64,000 nt of DNA. Origin: Clostridiales bacterium. Lineage in GTDB: Bacteria; Bacillota; Clostridia; Christensenellales; CAG-314. The position numbers and the translations under genes are program-made. The notes under the pieces were generated by a model that was not told where the DNA came from, did not search any database, and was given only the letters and a program-made list of their open reading frames with translations. Of this stretch, positions 18,180-26,483 are shown piece by piece. The stretch is from positions 189,347 through 253,346 of the forward strand of contig JAFLVM010000001.1 in assembly GCA_022508305.1 (NCBI GenBank), written 5' to 3'. Numbering within the stretch: the first letter of the stretch is position 1; each line of letters opens with the position of its first letter.

Positions 18180-19496
18180 ATGAGTGGCGATTTCACCTTT
18201 TTGAAAGGTAACATAGAAACTATCATTTTGTGCTCACTGTACAACGGAAGCAAGTACGGCTACGAGATTGCAAAGGAAATTAAAGAGCGGACAAGCAATC
18301 GTTACGAAATAAAGCAACCTACGCTCTACTCCTACCTCAAACGCTTAGAGGAAGACAAGCTTATCAGGTCATTCTGGGGCGAGAGTTCCAACGGTGGACG
18401 CCGTCGGTACTACGAATTGACAGACGTGGGTAAGGTTAACTGTCAACAGTTCATCTCCGAGTGGAACTACCAACGCTCCGTTTTGAGCGATCTGGTGGAC
18501 GGAACGGCTGACGTCGAAGAAATTTCGCAAGAGGACGCTACACCGCTGTTTGGCAGAAGAAGCTCGCGCCGCTCCAAGAAGTCGGAGTACCAAGCGGAGT
18601 TGGACGAACAGGATGAGATTGCCAGACGTTTGAGAGAGCTTGCGGGCGCTGACAGCGAAGAGGCGACTGAAACTGAATTACACGAAGCAGGACAGGAACA
18701 AACCGTTGAAAACGTTGTCTACGAGCAACAAACCATCTGGGAAACTCCCGCAGAAGAAACCGCTACCGAGGCGGACGAGGACACCAAGTCGCGTTTTGAA
18801 GTAAATCAGGACAATCCCGACGTGTTTATACAGGCATTTGATGAGCAGGCGCGCGAAATGGCAGAGCGTCAAACGGTAGAACACAGTGAGGGCGAAAACT
18901 ATCAACACGTGCTGATGGGTGTGTTGGGTGACCAGCTGGAGGGTGTAAATCAAGTGGAAGAGACCACTGCTACCACCACCTACTACGAGGATCACCACGC
19001 CGCGCTTGAGGACGTCGCCGACAATCTTGCAAAAGAGGGTATACGCCTGCGCATATACAATCATGCAACGGCAACTTACAAATCCAAAACACTCATACCG
19101 CTTGCAAAGGTGCTTTGTCAAACCTCGTGGTTGGCGTACGCGTTTGCTTTCATCTACTTTGGAATATTTGCGTTGGCGTCAATAAGCATTGACAACTGGC
19201 AACCATTTGTAATCACGTTTTCCGTTTTGCTAATTGTACCAATCGGCTTTACGGTTTACGCAATACTGGATCCAACACGTAAAGAAAAACCCAAATTCAA
19301 TTTCCGCCTAACCATCATTGTTGCGAGCGCGTTGTGTTTAGTCGTTATTCTTTTGACTATCAGCATTAGTGCTATCGGAAACCTTGATTTTTCCAATACT
19401 GTGGCTGCTTCAAAGCAAATTGCAATCCCAATCGGCATTGCAGCTACGATACCGTTAGCGGTTGTAATTTACGAATTGCTTTACAGACAATATTGA
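18180..19496 (+). CDS. Membrane-anchored PadR-family transcriptional regulator
   Basis: The 438-residue protein joins a PadR winged helix (residues ~10-100: YGYEIAKEIKERT, QPTLYSYLKRLEEDKLI, GGRRRYYELTDVGK) to a long, acidic, probably disordered linker (~105-300, Glu/Asp/Thr-rich). Four predicted membrane segments follow from about residue 305 to the end. Ordinary PadR proteins are ~110-180 residues and soluble, so the DNA-binding domain here is likely tethered to the membrane. The inverted repeat before the promoter suggests autoregulation. No partner transporter is adjacent; the signal sensed is unknown. Confidence 0.85.
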   Translation: MSGDFTFLKGNIETIILCSLYNGSKYGYEIAKEIKERTSNRYEIKQPTLYSYLKRLEEDKLIRSFWGESSNGGRRRYYELTDVGKVNCQQFISEWNYQRSVLSDLVDGTADVEEISQEDATPLFGRRSSRRSKKSEYQAELDEQDEIARRLRELAGADSEEATETELHEAGQEQTVENVVYEQQTIWETPAEETATEADEDTKSRFEVNQDNPDVFIQAFDEQAREMAERQTVEHSEGENYQHVLMGVLGDQLEGVNQVEETTATTTYYEDHHAALEDVADNLAKEGIRLRIYNHATATYKSKTLIPLAKVLCQTSWLAYAFAFIYFGIFALASISIDNWQPFVITFSVLLIVPIGFTVYAILDPTRKEKPKFNFRLTIIVASALCLVVILLTISISAIGNLDFSNTVAASKQIAIPIGIAATIPLAVVIYELLYRQY

Positions 19497-19532
19497 TTTT
19501 TACAAAAGAACCTATAAAAAACACAAAAGATA

Positions 19533-19565
19533 AAGGGAATACATACGTATTCCCTTGATTTTTAA
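19533..19565 (+). terminator. Terminator after the PadR-family gene
   Basis: Perfect 10-bp stem AAGGGAATAC / GTATTCCCTT, loop ATAC, followed by GATTTTTAAC. Confidence 0.8.
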
Positions 19566-19572
19566 CAAATAG

Positions 19573-19601
19573 TAAAAAAAATCGTCCAAACAGGACGATT
19601 T
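19573..19601 (-). terminator. Terminator of tRNA-Trp
   Basis: On the minus strand a 9-bp stem AAATCGTCC / GGACGATTT with loop TGTTT is followed by a T-run, immediately after the tRNA CCA end. Confidence 0.85.
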
Positions 19602-19675
19602 GGCAGGGGAGACGCGATTCGAACACGCAACCGACGGTTTTGGAGACCGTTGCTCTACCGTTGAGCCACTCCCCT
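19601..19675 (-). tRNA. tRNA-Trp (anticodon CCA)
   Basis: 75-nt cloverleaf: acceptor AGGGGAG pairs with CTCCCCT, T-loop GTTCGAATC, anticodon loop TCTCCAAA, discriminator G and genome-encoded CCA. It stands alone with its own promoter and terminator. Confidence 0.95.
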
Positions 19676-19701
19676 AAATTGGAAATTGTATCTCAAAACG
19701 T

Positions 19702-19731
19702 TTGCAACTTTGAGTACTTTAATATTATAAT
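19702..19731 (+). promoter_or_regulatory. Candidate rnhA promoter, overlapping the divergent tRNA-Trp promoter
   Basis: TTGCAA, 18-bp spacer, TATAAT. Its -10 box shares ATTATAAT with the tRNA-Trp -10 box on the other strand, so the two promoters should compete. Confidence 0.5.
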
Positions 19732-19752
19732 GTAAAGGAAGTTTTATGTCAA
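19724..19752 (-). promoter_or_regulatory. tRNA-Trp promoter
   Basis: Perfect consensus TTGACA, 17-bp spacer, TATAAT on the minus strand, about 48 nt before the tRNA 5' end. Confidence 0.85.
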
Positions 19753-19782
19753 ACGGTTACGATAAAATAAGTTGAGCAAAAA

Positions 19783-20241
19783 ATGAAGAAAGTTACAATT
19801 TATACAGACGGCGCTTGCTCGGGTAATCCCGGAATAGGGGGTTGGGGAGCTGTGCTTATCTACAACGGAGTAAAAAAGGAAATAAGTGGCTACGACAAGA
19901 ACACCACCAACAACCGCATGGAACTGTTCGCAGTAATTCAGGCGCTAAGATGCCTTAATCAGCGCTGCGAAGTGGAAATTTGCACAGATTCACAGTACAT
20001 TGCCGACGCCTTCAATAAAGACTGGCTTAATTCCTGGCAAACGAGCGGTTGGAAAACTGCGTCCAAAAGCGAAGTTAAAAACGTAGATTTGTGGAAGGCT
20101 CTACTGTACGAAGTGAACAAGCATAACACGCAGTTTATCAAGGTGAAAGGTCACGCCGACGTGGAACTTAACGAGCGCTGCGATGAGCTTGCGCGCGGCG
20201 AGGTAGAACGTTACAAAAAAATAATCGGGGAAAACAGTTAA
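19783..20241 (+). CDS. rnhA: Ribonuclease HI
   Basis: Cleaves RNA in RNA-DNA hybrids (R-loops, Okazaki primers). The 152-residue protein carries all four carboxylates in YTDGACSGNPG, NRMELFAVI, TDSQYI and the final VKGHADVELNERCDELAR. Length is normal for the E. coli-like type. Start MKKVTIYTDG is typical, though the Shine-Dalgarno sequence is weak. A bidirectional terminator separates it from the convergent rny. Confidence 0.95.
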   Translation: MKKVTIYTDGACSGNPGIGGWGAVLIYNGVKKEISGYDKNTTNNRMELFAVIQALRCLNQRCEVEICTDSQYIADAFNKDWLNSWQTSGWKTASKSEVKNVDLWKALLYEVNKHNTQFIKVKGHADVELNERCDELARGEVERYKKIIGENS

Positions 20242-20310
20242 CTGCAAGCATCTAACTAAATTACAACAAGTAATTTAATTTTGTTGCAGAATCCATCTAC
20301 ATTAACAAAA

Positions 20311-20338
20311 AAAAACGCCATGGAAATGGCGTTTTTTT
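20311..20338. terminator. Bidirectional terminator between rnhA and rny
   Basis: ACGCCAT / ATGGCGT with loop GGAA, flanked by an A-run on the left and a T-run on the right, so it works for both convergent genes. Confidence 0.85.
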
Positions 20339-20371
20339 GATTTGAATTAAATAATGAAGTAATTTGTTCTA

Positions 20372-21991
20372 TTACTTTGCAAAGTCTACGCTGCGCGTTT
20401 CGCGAATAACGTTGACCTTAATTTGTCCGGGATACTCAAGCTCGCTTTCAATGCGACGAGCAATGTCGTTTGCAAGCAAAACCGTCGTTTCGTCATTGAC
20501 TTCTTCCGGCTTGACGATGATACGAATCTCACGTCCCGCCTGAACAGCGTAAGACTTTTGTACGCCCTTAAAGGAATTGGCAATTTCTTCAAGCTTTTCA
20601 AGACGTTTAACGTAGTTTTCAAGCGACTCTCTGCGCGCGCCCGGTCTTGCTCCGCTTACGGCATCGGCAGCGGCAACAATAACCGCTTCCACCGTCATAG
20701 GTTCGACGTCGCCGTGGTGAGACGCTATACAGTTGACAACTTCCTTGCTTTCCTTGTACTTTTTGGCAAGGTCGGCGCCAATTTGCATGTGCGTGCCTTC
20801 GATTTCCTGATCTACAGCTTTGCCTATGTCGTGCAGCAATGCGCCGCGTTTAGCAAGAGCAACGTCCAAACCGAGTTCTGAAGCCATGATACCTGCAATG
20901 TAGCTTACTTCAATTGAGTGACGAAGTACGTTTTGTCCGTAGCTGGTACGGAACTTGAGTCTACCAAGCAGCTTGATAATTTCCGGATGGAGTCCAAACA
21001 CGCCTGTATCAAATGACGCAGCCTCGCCTTCATCCTTGATAGTGACGTCCATGTCGCGTTTGACCTTTTCCACCATTTCCTCAATGCGCGCGGGATGAAT
21101 ACGTCCGTCGGCGATAAGTTTTTCAATGGTGATGCGGGCAATCTGACGTCTAACGGGGTCAAAACCGGAAAGTATAACAACCTCGGGGGTATCGTCAATA
21201 ATCAACTCTACGCCTGTTGCATTCTCCAATGCGCGAATGTTGCGGCCTTCGCGTCCAATCAGGCGTCCTTTCATCTCGTCGCTCGGCAGCGGTACGGTTG
21301 TTACCGTCATTTCGCTGACTTGGTCGCTTGCGCAACGCTGAATTGCCGTAGCAACTATTTCTCGAGCCTTTTGCTCGCCGCTTGCCTTAGCTTCTGCCTC
21401 TATCTTGCGAACAAGTCCTGCCGCGTCCTTGCGAGCGTCGGCAACCATACTTTCAACAAGTACCTGCTTCGCCTCTTCCTGCGTCATGCCTGCAACGCGT
21501 TCCAACTCCTGTTGAATCTTTTGCTCGGATTTATCCAATTCCTGTTGACGCTTGTTAAGTTCGCCCTGTTGTGTGATTAGTTGCTTTTGTTGAACGTCAA
21601 TTTGATCGAGCTTTTTAAGAAGCAACTCTTCCTTTTTGTCCAAAGCTTCTTCCTTTTGATTCATGCGGTTTTCCTGTTTGGAAAGCTCGCTGTTACGTTC
21701 TCTGAACTGACGCTCCGTTTCGTTCTTTAGTCTTTGATTTTCTTCTCTTGCCTCATTGATGGCTTCTTTTTTCAACGACTTGGCTTCTTCCCGCGCAAAG
21801 TCCAAAATTGAATCTGCTTGCGCTTGGGTCGAGCCAATTTTGCGATTTCTATAACTTCTATATACATAGATTCCGACCAAGACACCGACGCCTGCGCAAA
21901 CGATTGCGATGACGGGCATCAAAATCCAAATCCAAGAAGGGATAGGTGTAGATTCCGGTGAAGCAAGGAAGAATGATAGCAATGATTGCAT
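20372..21991 (-). CDS. rny: Ribonuclease Y
   Basis: Membrane-anchored endoribonuclease that starts mRNA decay in Bacillota. The 539-residue protein has an N-terminal membrane segment ([17 protein letters not shown]), a long Glu/Gln/Lys coiled coil (~60-210), a KH domain ([15 protein letters not shown]), and an HD domain ([24 protein letters not shown]). GGAGGA precedes the ATG. It has its own promoter at 22051-22079, downstream of the recA terminator. Confidence 0.96.
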   Translation of the reverse strand: MQSLLSFFLASPESTPIPSWIWILMPVIAIVCAGVGVLVGIYVYRSYRNRKIGSTQAQADSILDFAREEAKSLKKEAINEAREENQRLKNETERQFRERNSELSKQENRMNQKEEALDKKEELLLKKLDQIDVQQKQLITQQGELNKRQQELDKSEQKIQQELERVAGMTQEEAKQVLVESMVADARKDAAGLVRKIEAEAKASGEQKAREIVATAIQRCASDQVSEMTVTTVPLPSDEMKGRLIGREGRNIRALENATGVELIIDDTPEVVILSGFDPVRRQIARITIEKLIADGRIHPARIEEMVEKVKRDMDVTIKDEGEAASFDTGVFGLHPEIIKLLGRLKFRTSYGQNVLRHSIEVSYIAGIMASELGLDVALAKRGALLHDIGKAVDQEIEGTHMQIGADLAKKYKESKEVVNCIASHHGDVEPMTVEAVIVAAADAVSGARPGARRESLENYVKRLEKLEEIANSFKGVQKSYAVQAGREIRIIVKPEEVNDETTVLLANDIARRIESELEYPGQIKVNVIRETRSVDFAK

Positions 21992-22050
21992 AGTTATTCC
22001 TCCTGTAAATTTGTGTAAAGCTTCGATAACTTAAACTTTCACTGTTTATT

Positions 22051-22079
22051 ATTGTACCCATTTTTCGTCAATCTGTCAA
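22051..22079 (-). promoter_or_regulatory. rny promoter
   Basis: Minus strand TTGACA, 17-bp spacer, TACAAT, giving a leader of roughly 50 nt before the rny ATG. Confidence 0.8.
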
Positions 22080-22236
22080 GACTAAAATAAAACATTAGTT
22101 AAGTATTATTCAATATAATCTATTAAAACAACTTGTGTTGTCGGTTGACAATTCCAATTCCCGTATTACACACCTCACTTGTTTCGTCAGTGTGTTCAAT
22201 ACCGTCCTAAGACCATACTTAAGCATACGACGAACC

Positions 22237-22272
22237 GCAAAAAAACAAGCCCGACATATAATCGGGCTTGTT
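22237..22272 (-). terminator. Terminator after recA
   Basis: Minus strand AACAAGCCCGA / TCGGGCTTGTT (11 bp) with a short AT loop, followed by TTTTTTT. Confidence 0.9.
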
Positions 22273-22303
22273 AAAAAATTGACATGGGGTGGGGATTTTG
22301 CGT
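22272..22303 (-). repeat. Dispersed repeat, copy 6 (recA 3' UTR)
   Basis: Minus strand AAAATCCCCACCCCATGTCA then ATTTTTTAAC; core 22280-22290. It lies between the recA stop and the recA terminator. Confidence 0.6.
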
Positions 22304-22310
22304 TTTTTGA

Positions 22311-23327
22311 CTATTCTACAGTCGCATCGTCGCTTGTTGTAGGATTGAGGCTTTCTCTGATTTTTGCGGAAAGAGCGTCCATAATTTCGGGGTGCTGTTC
22401 AAGGTAATTTTTGGTGTTTTCCCTGCCTTGACCGATTTTTTCACCGTTGTAGCTGAACCAAGAACCGCTCTTTTCAATGAGTCCTTGCGCCACAGCCATG
22501 TCGAGAATGCAGCCGGAATTGGAAATACCTTTACCGAAAATAATTTCAAATTCAGCCGTTTTGAAGGGAGGCGCAACCTTATTCTTGACAACCTTTACGC
22601 GAGTTTTGCTGCCGACAATTTCCGAGCCGTCCTTGACTTGGTCCACCTTTCTGACGTCCAAACGAACGCTGGAGTAGAATTTCAAAGCCTTGCCGCCCGT
22701 TGTCGTTTCGGGGTTGCCGAACATAACGCCGATTTTTTCGCGTAGCTGGTTGATAAAAATAATACAAGTATTGGATTTGTTTCCTACCGCAATGATCTTG
22801 CGCAACGCCTGAGACATCAGACGCGCTTGAACGCCCATGTGGCTGTCGCCCATGTCCCCCTCAAGCTCGGAGCGAGGAGTAAGCGCTGCAACAGAGTCCA
22901 CCACTACAAGGTCAACGGCGTTGCTGCGTACAAGGTAATCAAGTATATCCAAAGCCTGTTCGCCGCTGTCCGGTTGCGAAATGTACAACTCGTCAAGATT
23001 GATGCCCAAGTTTGCCGCGTACACGGGGTCAAGTGCCTGTTCCGCGTCAATAAAAGCAGCCGTACCGCCCATTTTTTGCACCTGAGCAATGACGTGCAAG
23101 GTTACGGTAGTTTTACCTGATGCCTCGGGTCCGTAAATTTCAATAATACGTCCGCGTGGCAAACCGCCCACACCAAGCGCAACGTCCAAAGGCAAACAGC
23201 CTGTGGGGATTACCTCAATGTTGCGGGTTGCAGCGTAGCTACCCAACTTCATAATCGAACCTTTGCCAAACTCTTTTTCAATTTGCAAAATGGTTTGCTC
23301 TAAAGCTTTCTTTTTGTCGTCAGTCAT
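22311..23327 (-). CDS. recA: Recombinase RecA
   Basis: Strand-exchange ATPase that also activates LexA cleavage. The 338-residue protein starts with [20 protein letters not shown], has Walker [10 protein letters not shown], Walker B-type [10 protein letters not shown], loop L1/L2 sequences ([28 protein letters not shown]) and an acidic C terminus. GGAG precedes the ATG. It is the last gene of ftsK-rimO-pgsA-cinA-recA, separated from cinA by 36 nt with no SOS box of its own visible. Confidence 0.98.
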   Translation of the reverse strand: MTDDKKKALEQTILQIEKEFGKGSIMKLGSYAATRNIEVIPTGCLPLDVALGVGGLPRGRIIEIYGPEASGKTTVTLHVIAQVQKMGGTAAFIDAEQALDPVYAANLGINLDELYISQPDSGEQALDILDYLVRSNAVDLVVVDSVAALTPRSELEGDMGDSHMGVQARLMSQALRKIIAVGNKSNTCIIFINQLREKIGVMFGNPETTTGGKALKFYSSVRLDVRKVDQVKDGSEIVGSKTRVKVVKNKVAPPFKTAEFEIIFGKGISNSGCILDMAVAQGLIEKSGSWFSYNGEKIGQGRENTKNYLEQHPEIMDALSAKIRESLNPTTSDDATVE

Positions 23328-23363
23328 ATTTGTATTCTCCTTGATTATTTTCTACGGTAAAAG

Positions 23364-24524
23364 TTATTTCGTCAGTGTTTTATACACCAAATACAACGCC
23401 ATGTTTGCTGCTTGAGCTCGTATATTATTCCTGTCGCCGCCAAACAAGTTTCTGTACACGGTTACGCTCTTTTCCGTTGCAACTGCTATGTAACACAGTC
23501 CAACGGGAAGATTGTTTTCCGCCGTTGGCCCCGCAAATCCTGTCGTTGACACCGCGACGTCGCTTCCGTTCTTGCGCAGTCCAACCGCCATTTCCTTGGC
23601 AACCTGCTGAGATACCGCGCCGTGCTCGTCCACAAAGTGCGGGTTTAGATCCAATCTGCGGCATTTGGAGGGAATGGAATAGGTCACGACCCCTTCGTAC
23701 AAGACGCTGCTTGCGCCCGCGACGTCCACTATTGAAGACGTAACCATACCTCCGGTAATAGATTCTGCAACGGATACTGTTTTGCCAAGTTGATGAAGGG
23801 TGTCAACTACCGTCTTTGCCAAACTTTGATCTGCATTAGCGTATACAAAATCGCCAAACAGCTGCTTGAAATGCTCCAAAGTCTCGGCTATTATACTTTT
23901 TGAAGATTTTGGCGGAAATGACAATATAATTTTACTGTCCAAATTCGTTGTTTCACACTTTCGTGAAACATACTTGCCAAGTTTTGAAAGCCGCTCGTTT
24001 ACAGCCTTGTTGCTCAAGCCAAACACCTTGAAAGTGAATTGAGTTGAGGAAGCGGAATTTTTGAACAGGTCTTGGTACAGATAGTTGTCGTACGCGACTT
24101 CACACTCACGTTGATCGTCGGCTATAATGTAGACGTGCGTCTTTTTGTACTCGCCGTAGCACGTGCACTGACAACCGTACGCCGACGCGTAGTGATTGAA
24201 GGACTCGGGTGCAACGCACAGCTTGTCCATTGTGTGTTGAGGGGGCAAACTTACGCCAGCCAGCTTGCAGTACTCCTTGACGTTGCGCTCGGCAAAGCTA
24301 TCGTAGAACATTGCAAGACCAAACGTGTCCGAAAACAACGCGCTGTTGTCGCCAACGTTACCCACCATTATCAAAGCCATCGAACCGATAGCGCTGTTCA
24401 AAAACTGTGAAGCGGATTGCTTACTTTTGGATAGAAACAAGTCGTATTCCGTCACTTCTTGCTCAAGCTTTTTGCACAAAAACGCTACCGCCTGACTGTA
24501 CTCTTTTGCAAATATTTTTATCAT
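23364..24524 (-). CDS. cinA: CinA-like protein, intact amidase domain and degenerate N-terminal domain
   Basis: The C-terminal ~160 residues are a clear CinA amidase domain (VSVAESITGGMVTSSI, YEGVVTYS, VSQQVAKEMAVG, STTGFAGP), which deamidates nicotinamide mononucleotide. The N-terminal ~220 residues occupy the place of the MoCF/COG1058 domain but lack its usual TGGLGPT-type signature; only the connecting FKVFGLSNKAVNERL resembles family members. The pgsA-cinA-recA neighbourhood is classical. Total length 386 is slightly short. Confidence 0.85.
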   Translation of the reverse strand: MIKIFAKEYSQAVAFLCKKLEQEVTEYDLFLSKSKQSASQFLNSAIGSMALIMVGNVGDNSALFSDTFGLAMFYDSFAERNVKEYCKLAGVSLPPQHTMDKLCVAPESFNHYASAYGCQCTCYGEYKKTHVYIIADDQRECEVAYDNYLYQDLFKNSASSTQFTFKVFGLSNKAVNERLSKLGKYVSRKCETTNLDSKIILSFPPKSSKSIIAETLEHFKQLFGDFVYANADQSLAKTVVDTLHQLGKTVSVAESITGGMVTSSIVDVAGASSVLYEGVVTYSIPSKCRRLDLNPHFVDEHGAVSQQVAKEMAVGLRKNGSDVAVSTTGFAGPTAENNLPVGLCYIAVATEKSVTVYRNLFGGDRNNIRAQAANMALYLVYKTLTK

Positions 24525-24525
24525 G

Positions 24526-25146
24526 TCAGTCCGTAAATACCTTTTTGTTTTGTATCAGATAAATTGTTCCGGACACAATAGTCAAAATAACCGAAACTGC
24601 GAAAACTACCGTTCCCAGTACCCAAACAATGTCAAAAAACACCGACTTTGTCTTGAGTAATTCCTGCGCGTTTAACACAACGAGCAGGGGCAACGCTACG
24701 TCCTGAACAACGGTTTTGACCTTGCCGTAAACGTTAGCCTGCACGACTACGCCCTTTGAGGCGGCAATTTGTCTAACTGCGCTGACAATCAACTCGCGCG
24801 CAAGTATCAACGTTGCGCCTACTGCCAAAAAGATGCGTCCAAATTCAAAAGCAAATTCGTAGGGGATTGCAATCTGCGAAAAATATTGCAACGGATTGGT
24901 CGCCACTACGCAAAACAATGCCGCGCAGACAAGAACCTTGTCCGCAATGGGGTCTAAAAGTTTGCCCAAATCCGTTACCAAACCGTTTTTTCGGGCGATG
25001 TAGCCGTCCAAAAAATCGGTGCACGCGGCAATTACGAATAAGCAAACCGCAACGAACGAGCCCCAGTAAAATGGTAAAAAATACGCCGTTACGAACAAAG
25101 GAACGAGGCATATTCTTAGTATTGAAAGTTTGTTGGGTAAATTCAT
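24526..25146 (-). CDS. pgsA: CDP-diacylglycerol--glycerol-3-phosphate 3-phosphatidyltransferase
   Basis: Makes phosphatidylglycerol phosphate in the membrane. The 206-residue protein has the CDP-alcohol motif D-G-x2-A-R-x8-G-x3-D-x3-D in DGYIARKN...GKLLDPIADK, several membrane segments, and N-terminal MNLPNKLSILRI. The gene overlaps rimO by 4 nt and ends 1 nt before cinA. Confidence 0.95.
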   Translation of the reverse strand: MNLPNKLSILRICLVPLFVTAYFLPFYWGSFVAVCLFVIAACTDFLDGYIARKNGLVTDLGKLLDPIADKVLVCAALFCVVATNPLQYFSQIAIPYEFAFEFGRIFLAVGATLILARELIVSAVRQIAASKGVVVQANVYGKVKTVVQDVALPLLVVLNAQELLKTKSVFFDIVWVLGTVVFAVSVILTIVSGTIYLIQNKKVFTD

Positions 25147-26468
25147 TCTACGACCTCACCTGACAAATCATACTCCAAAGCTCCGTCAATTGCCACCTTG
25201 CAAAAACTGCCAATTGACAGGGGATTGCGTGAAGCTATGTACACCGATCCGTCGATGTCCGGGGTCATAAAGTATGTTCTGCCTTTGTAAAAATAGTAAT
25301 TTTCGTCCTGTCCGTCAATACTGTCAACAACGCACTCGTACGTTTTGCCAACGTCCTGTTGATTTAGCTTTGTGGCAATTTCGTACTGAGCTTTGTACAG
25401 CCTTTTAACGTAACGCTGCTTGGTACGCGCAGTGATTTGTCCGTCAAATTTAGCCGCAGCCGTGCCTTCTTCCTGCGAATATGCAAAAAATCCAACGTTG
25501 CGAAGCTTGTAATCACGTAAAAACTGCTCCACTTCCGCAACCGTTTGTTCCGTTTCGCCCGGGAAACCGCATATAAATGTAGACCTCACGGCAATTCCCT
25601 TTTGCGACAGCTTGTCAAATAAAATTTTCAGGGATTGACTGTTGGATCTGCGGTTCATTTTGCGCAGAACGTCATCGTTGACGTGTTGCAAGGGAATGTC
25701 AACGTAATTTACAACCTTGGGGTTGTTCGCAATTTCCTCAACGAGTTCGTCAGTCAATAATTCCGGATAGCAGTACAGCAATCTCAGCCAATGAATGCCA
25801 TCAATACTCGAAAGCTGTCTAATCAGTTCTACTAGTCTCGGCTCGCCATACAAATCCTTACCGTAGCGCGTAACGTCCTGAGCGACGAGTATTAGCTCCT
25901 TGACGCCGCTACTTGCAAGCTCACGCGCCTGCTCTACTACCTTTTCAATGTTCACGGAACGGTAACGCCCGCGAATATACGGAATTAGACAATAGGTACA
26001 GTAGTTGTCGCACCCGTCGGCAATTTTTAGATACGCTACGTGCGGAGCAGTAGTCAAAATACGCGAACCGAATGTCAGCCCGTCGCTACAGTTGTACAGA
26101 TTTCTGTTACCCTGCAAAGTTTCCGCAACGATATCGCAAATTCTGCCGTAGTCGTAGGTGCCGACTATCGCGTCCGCCTCGTCAAGGTCACTGAACAGTT
26201 CTTTGCCGAACTTTTGCCCAAGGCAACCTGTAACGATGACCTTTTGACACTTGCCTTCCCTCTTGAAATGCGCCATCTCGAGCACCGTTTCGATAGCCTC
26301 TTTGCGCGCAGATTCCAAAAAAGCGCACGTATTTACTATGATAACGTCGGCGTCACTCGGCTCTGGCGTGATTTCGTAGCCGCCTTTGACGAGATTTGCC
26401 AACATCACTTCGGTATCTACTCGGTTTTTGTCGCAACCGAGAGACACCACTCCAACTTTTGTTTTCAT
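25143..26468 (-). CDS. rimO: Ribosomal protein S12 methylthiotransferase RimO
   Basis: Radical SAM methylthiotransferase for the conserved aspartate of S12. The 441-residue protein has N-terminal cluster cysteines (SLGCDKN, NTCAFLE, GCLGQ), radical SAM GCDNYCTYCLIPYIRGRYRS, and a C-terminal TRAM domain. It differs from the MiaB at 5540 by SLGCDKNRVD, typical of RimO. Located 15 nt after ftsK and overlapping pgsA. Confidence 0.95.
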   Translation of the reverse strand: MKTKVGVVSLGCDKNRVDTEVMLANLVKGGYEITPEPSDADVIIVNTCAFLESARKEAIETVLEMAHFKREGKCQKVIVTGCLGQKFGKELFSDLDEADAIVGTYDYGRICDIVAETLQGNRNLYNCSDGLTFGSRILTTAPHVAYLKIADGCDNYCTYCLIPYIRGRYRSVNIEKVVEQARELASSGVKELILVAQDVTRYGKDLYGEPRLVELIRQLSSIDGIHWLRLLYCYPELLTDELVEEIANNPKVVNYVDIPLQHVNDDVLRKMNRRSNSQSLKILFDKLSQKGIAVRSTFICGFPGETEQTVAEVEQFLRDYKLRNVGFFAYSQEEGTAAAKFDGQITARTKQRYVKRLYKAQYEIATKLNQQDVGKTYECVVDSIDGQDENYYFYKGRTYFMTPDIDGSVYIASRNPLSIGSFCKVAIDGALEYDLSGEVVE

Positions 26469-26483
26469 GCTATTACACTTTTA

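Larger units (their letters stand above)
21992..22310. other. recA-rny intergenic region (319 bp)
   Basis: It contains, in minus-strand order, a dispersed repeat copy just after recA, the recA terminator, an AT-rich stretch with no visible gene, the rny promoter and the rny leader. Nothing supports a gene in 22080-22236. Confidence 0.7.

Noticed and set aside
22135-22407. Open frame of 90 residues on the plus strand over the recA 3' end
   Set aside because: It runs antisense to recA and through its terminator; there is no ribosome binding site or recognisable protein.
23328-23363. SOS box before recA
   Set aside because: The 36-nt gap contains only a ribosome binding site; no GAAC-N4-GTTC pattern.
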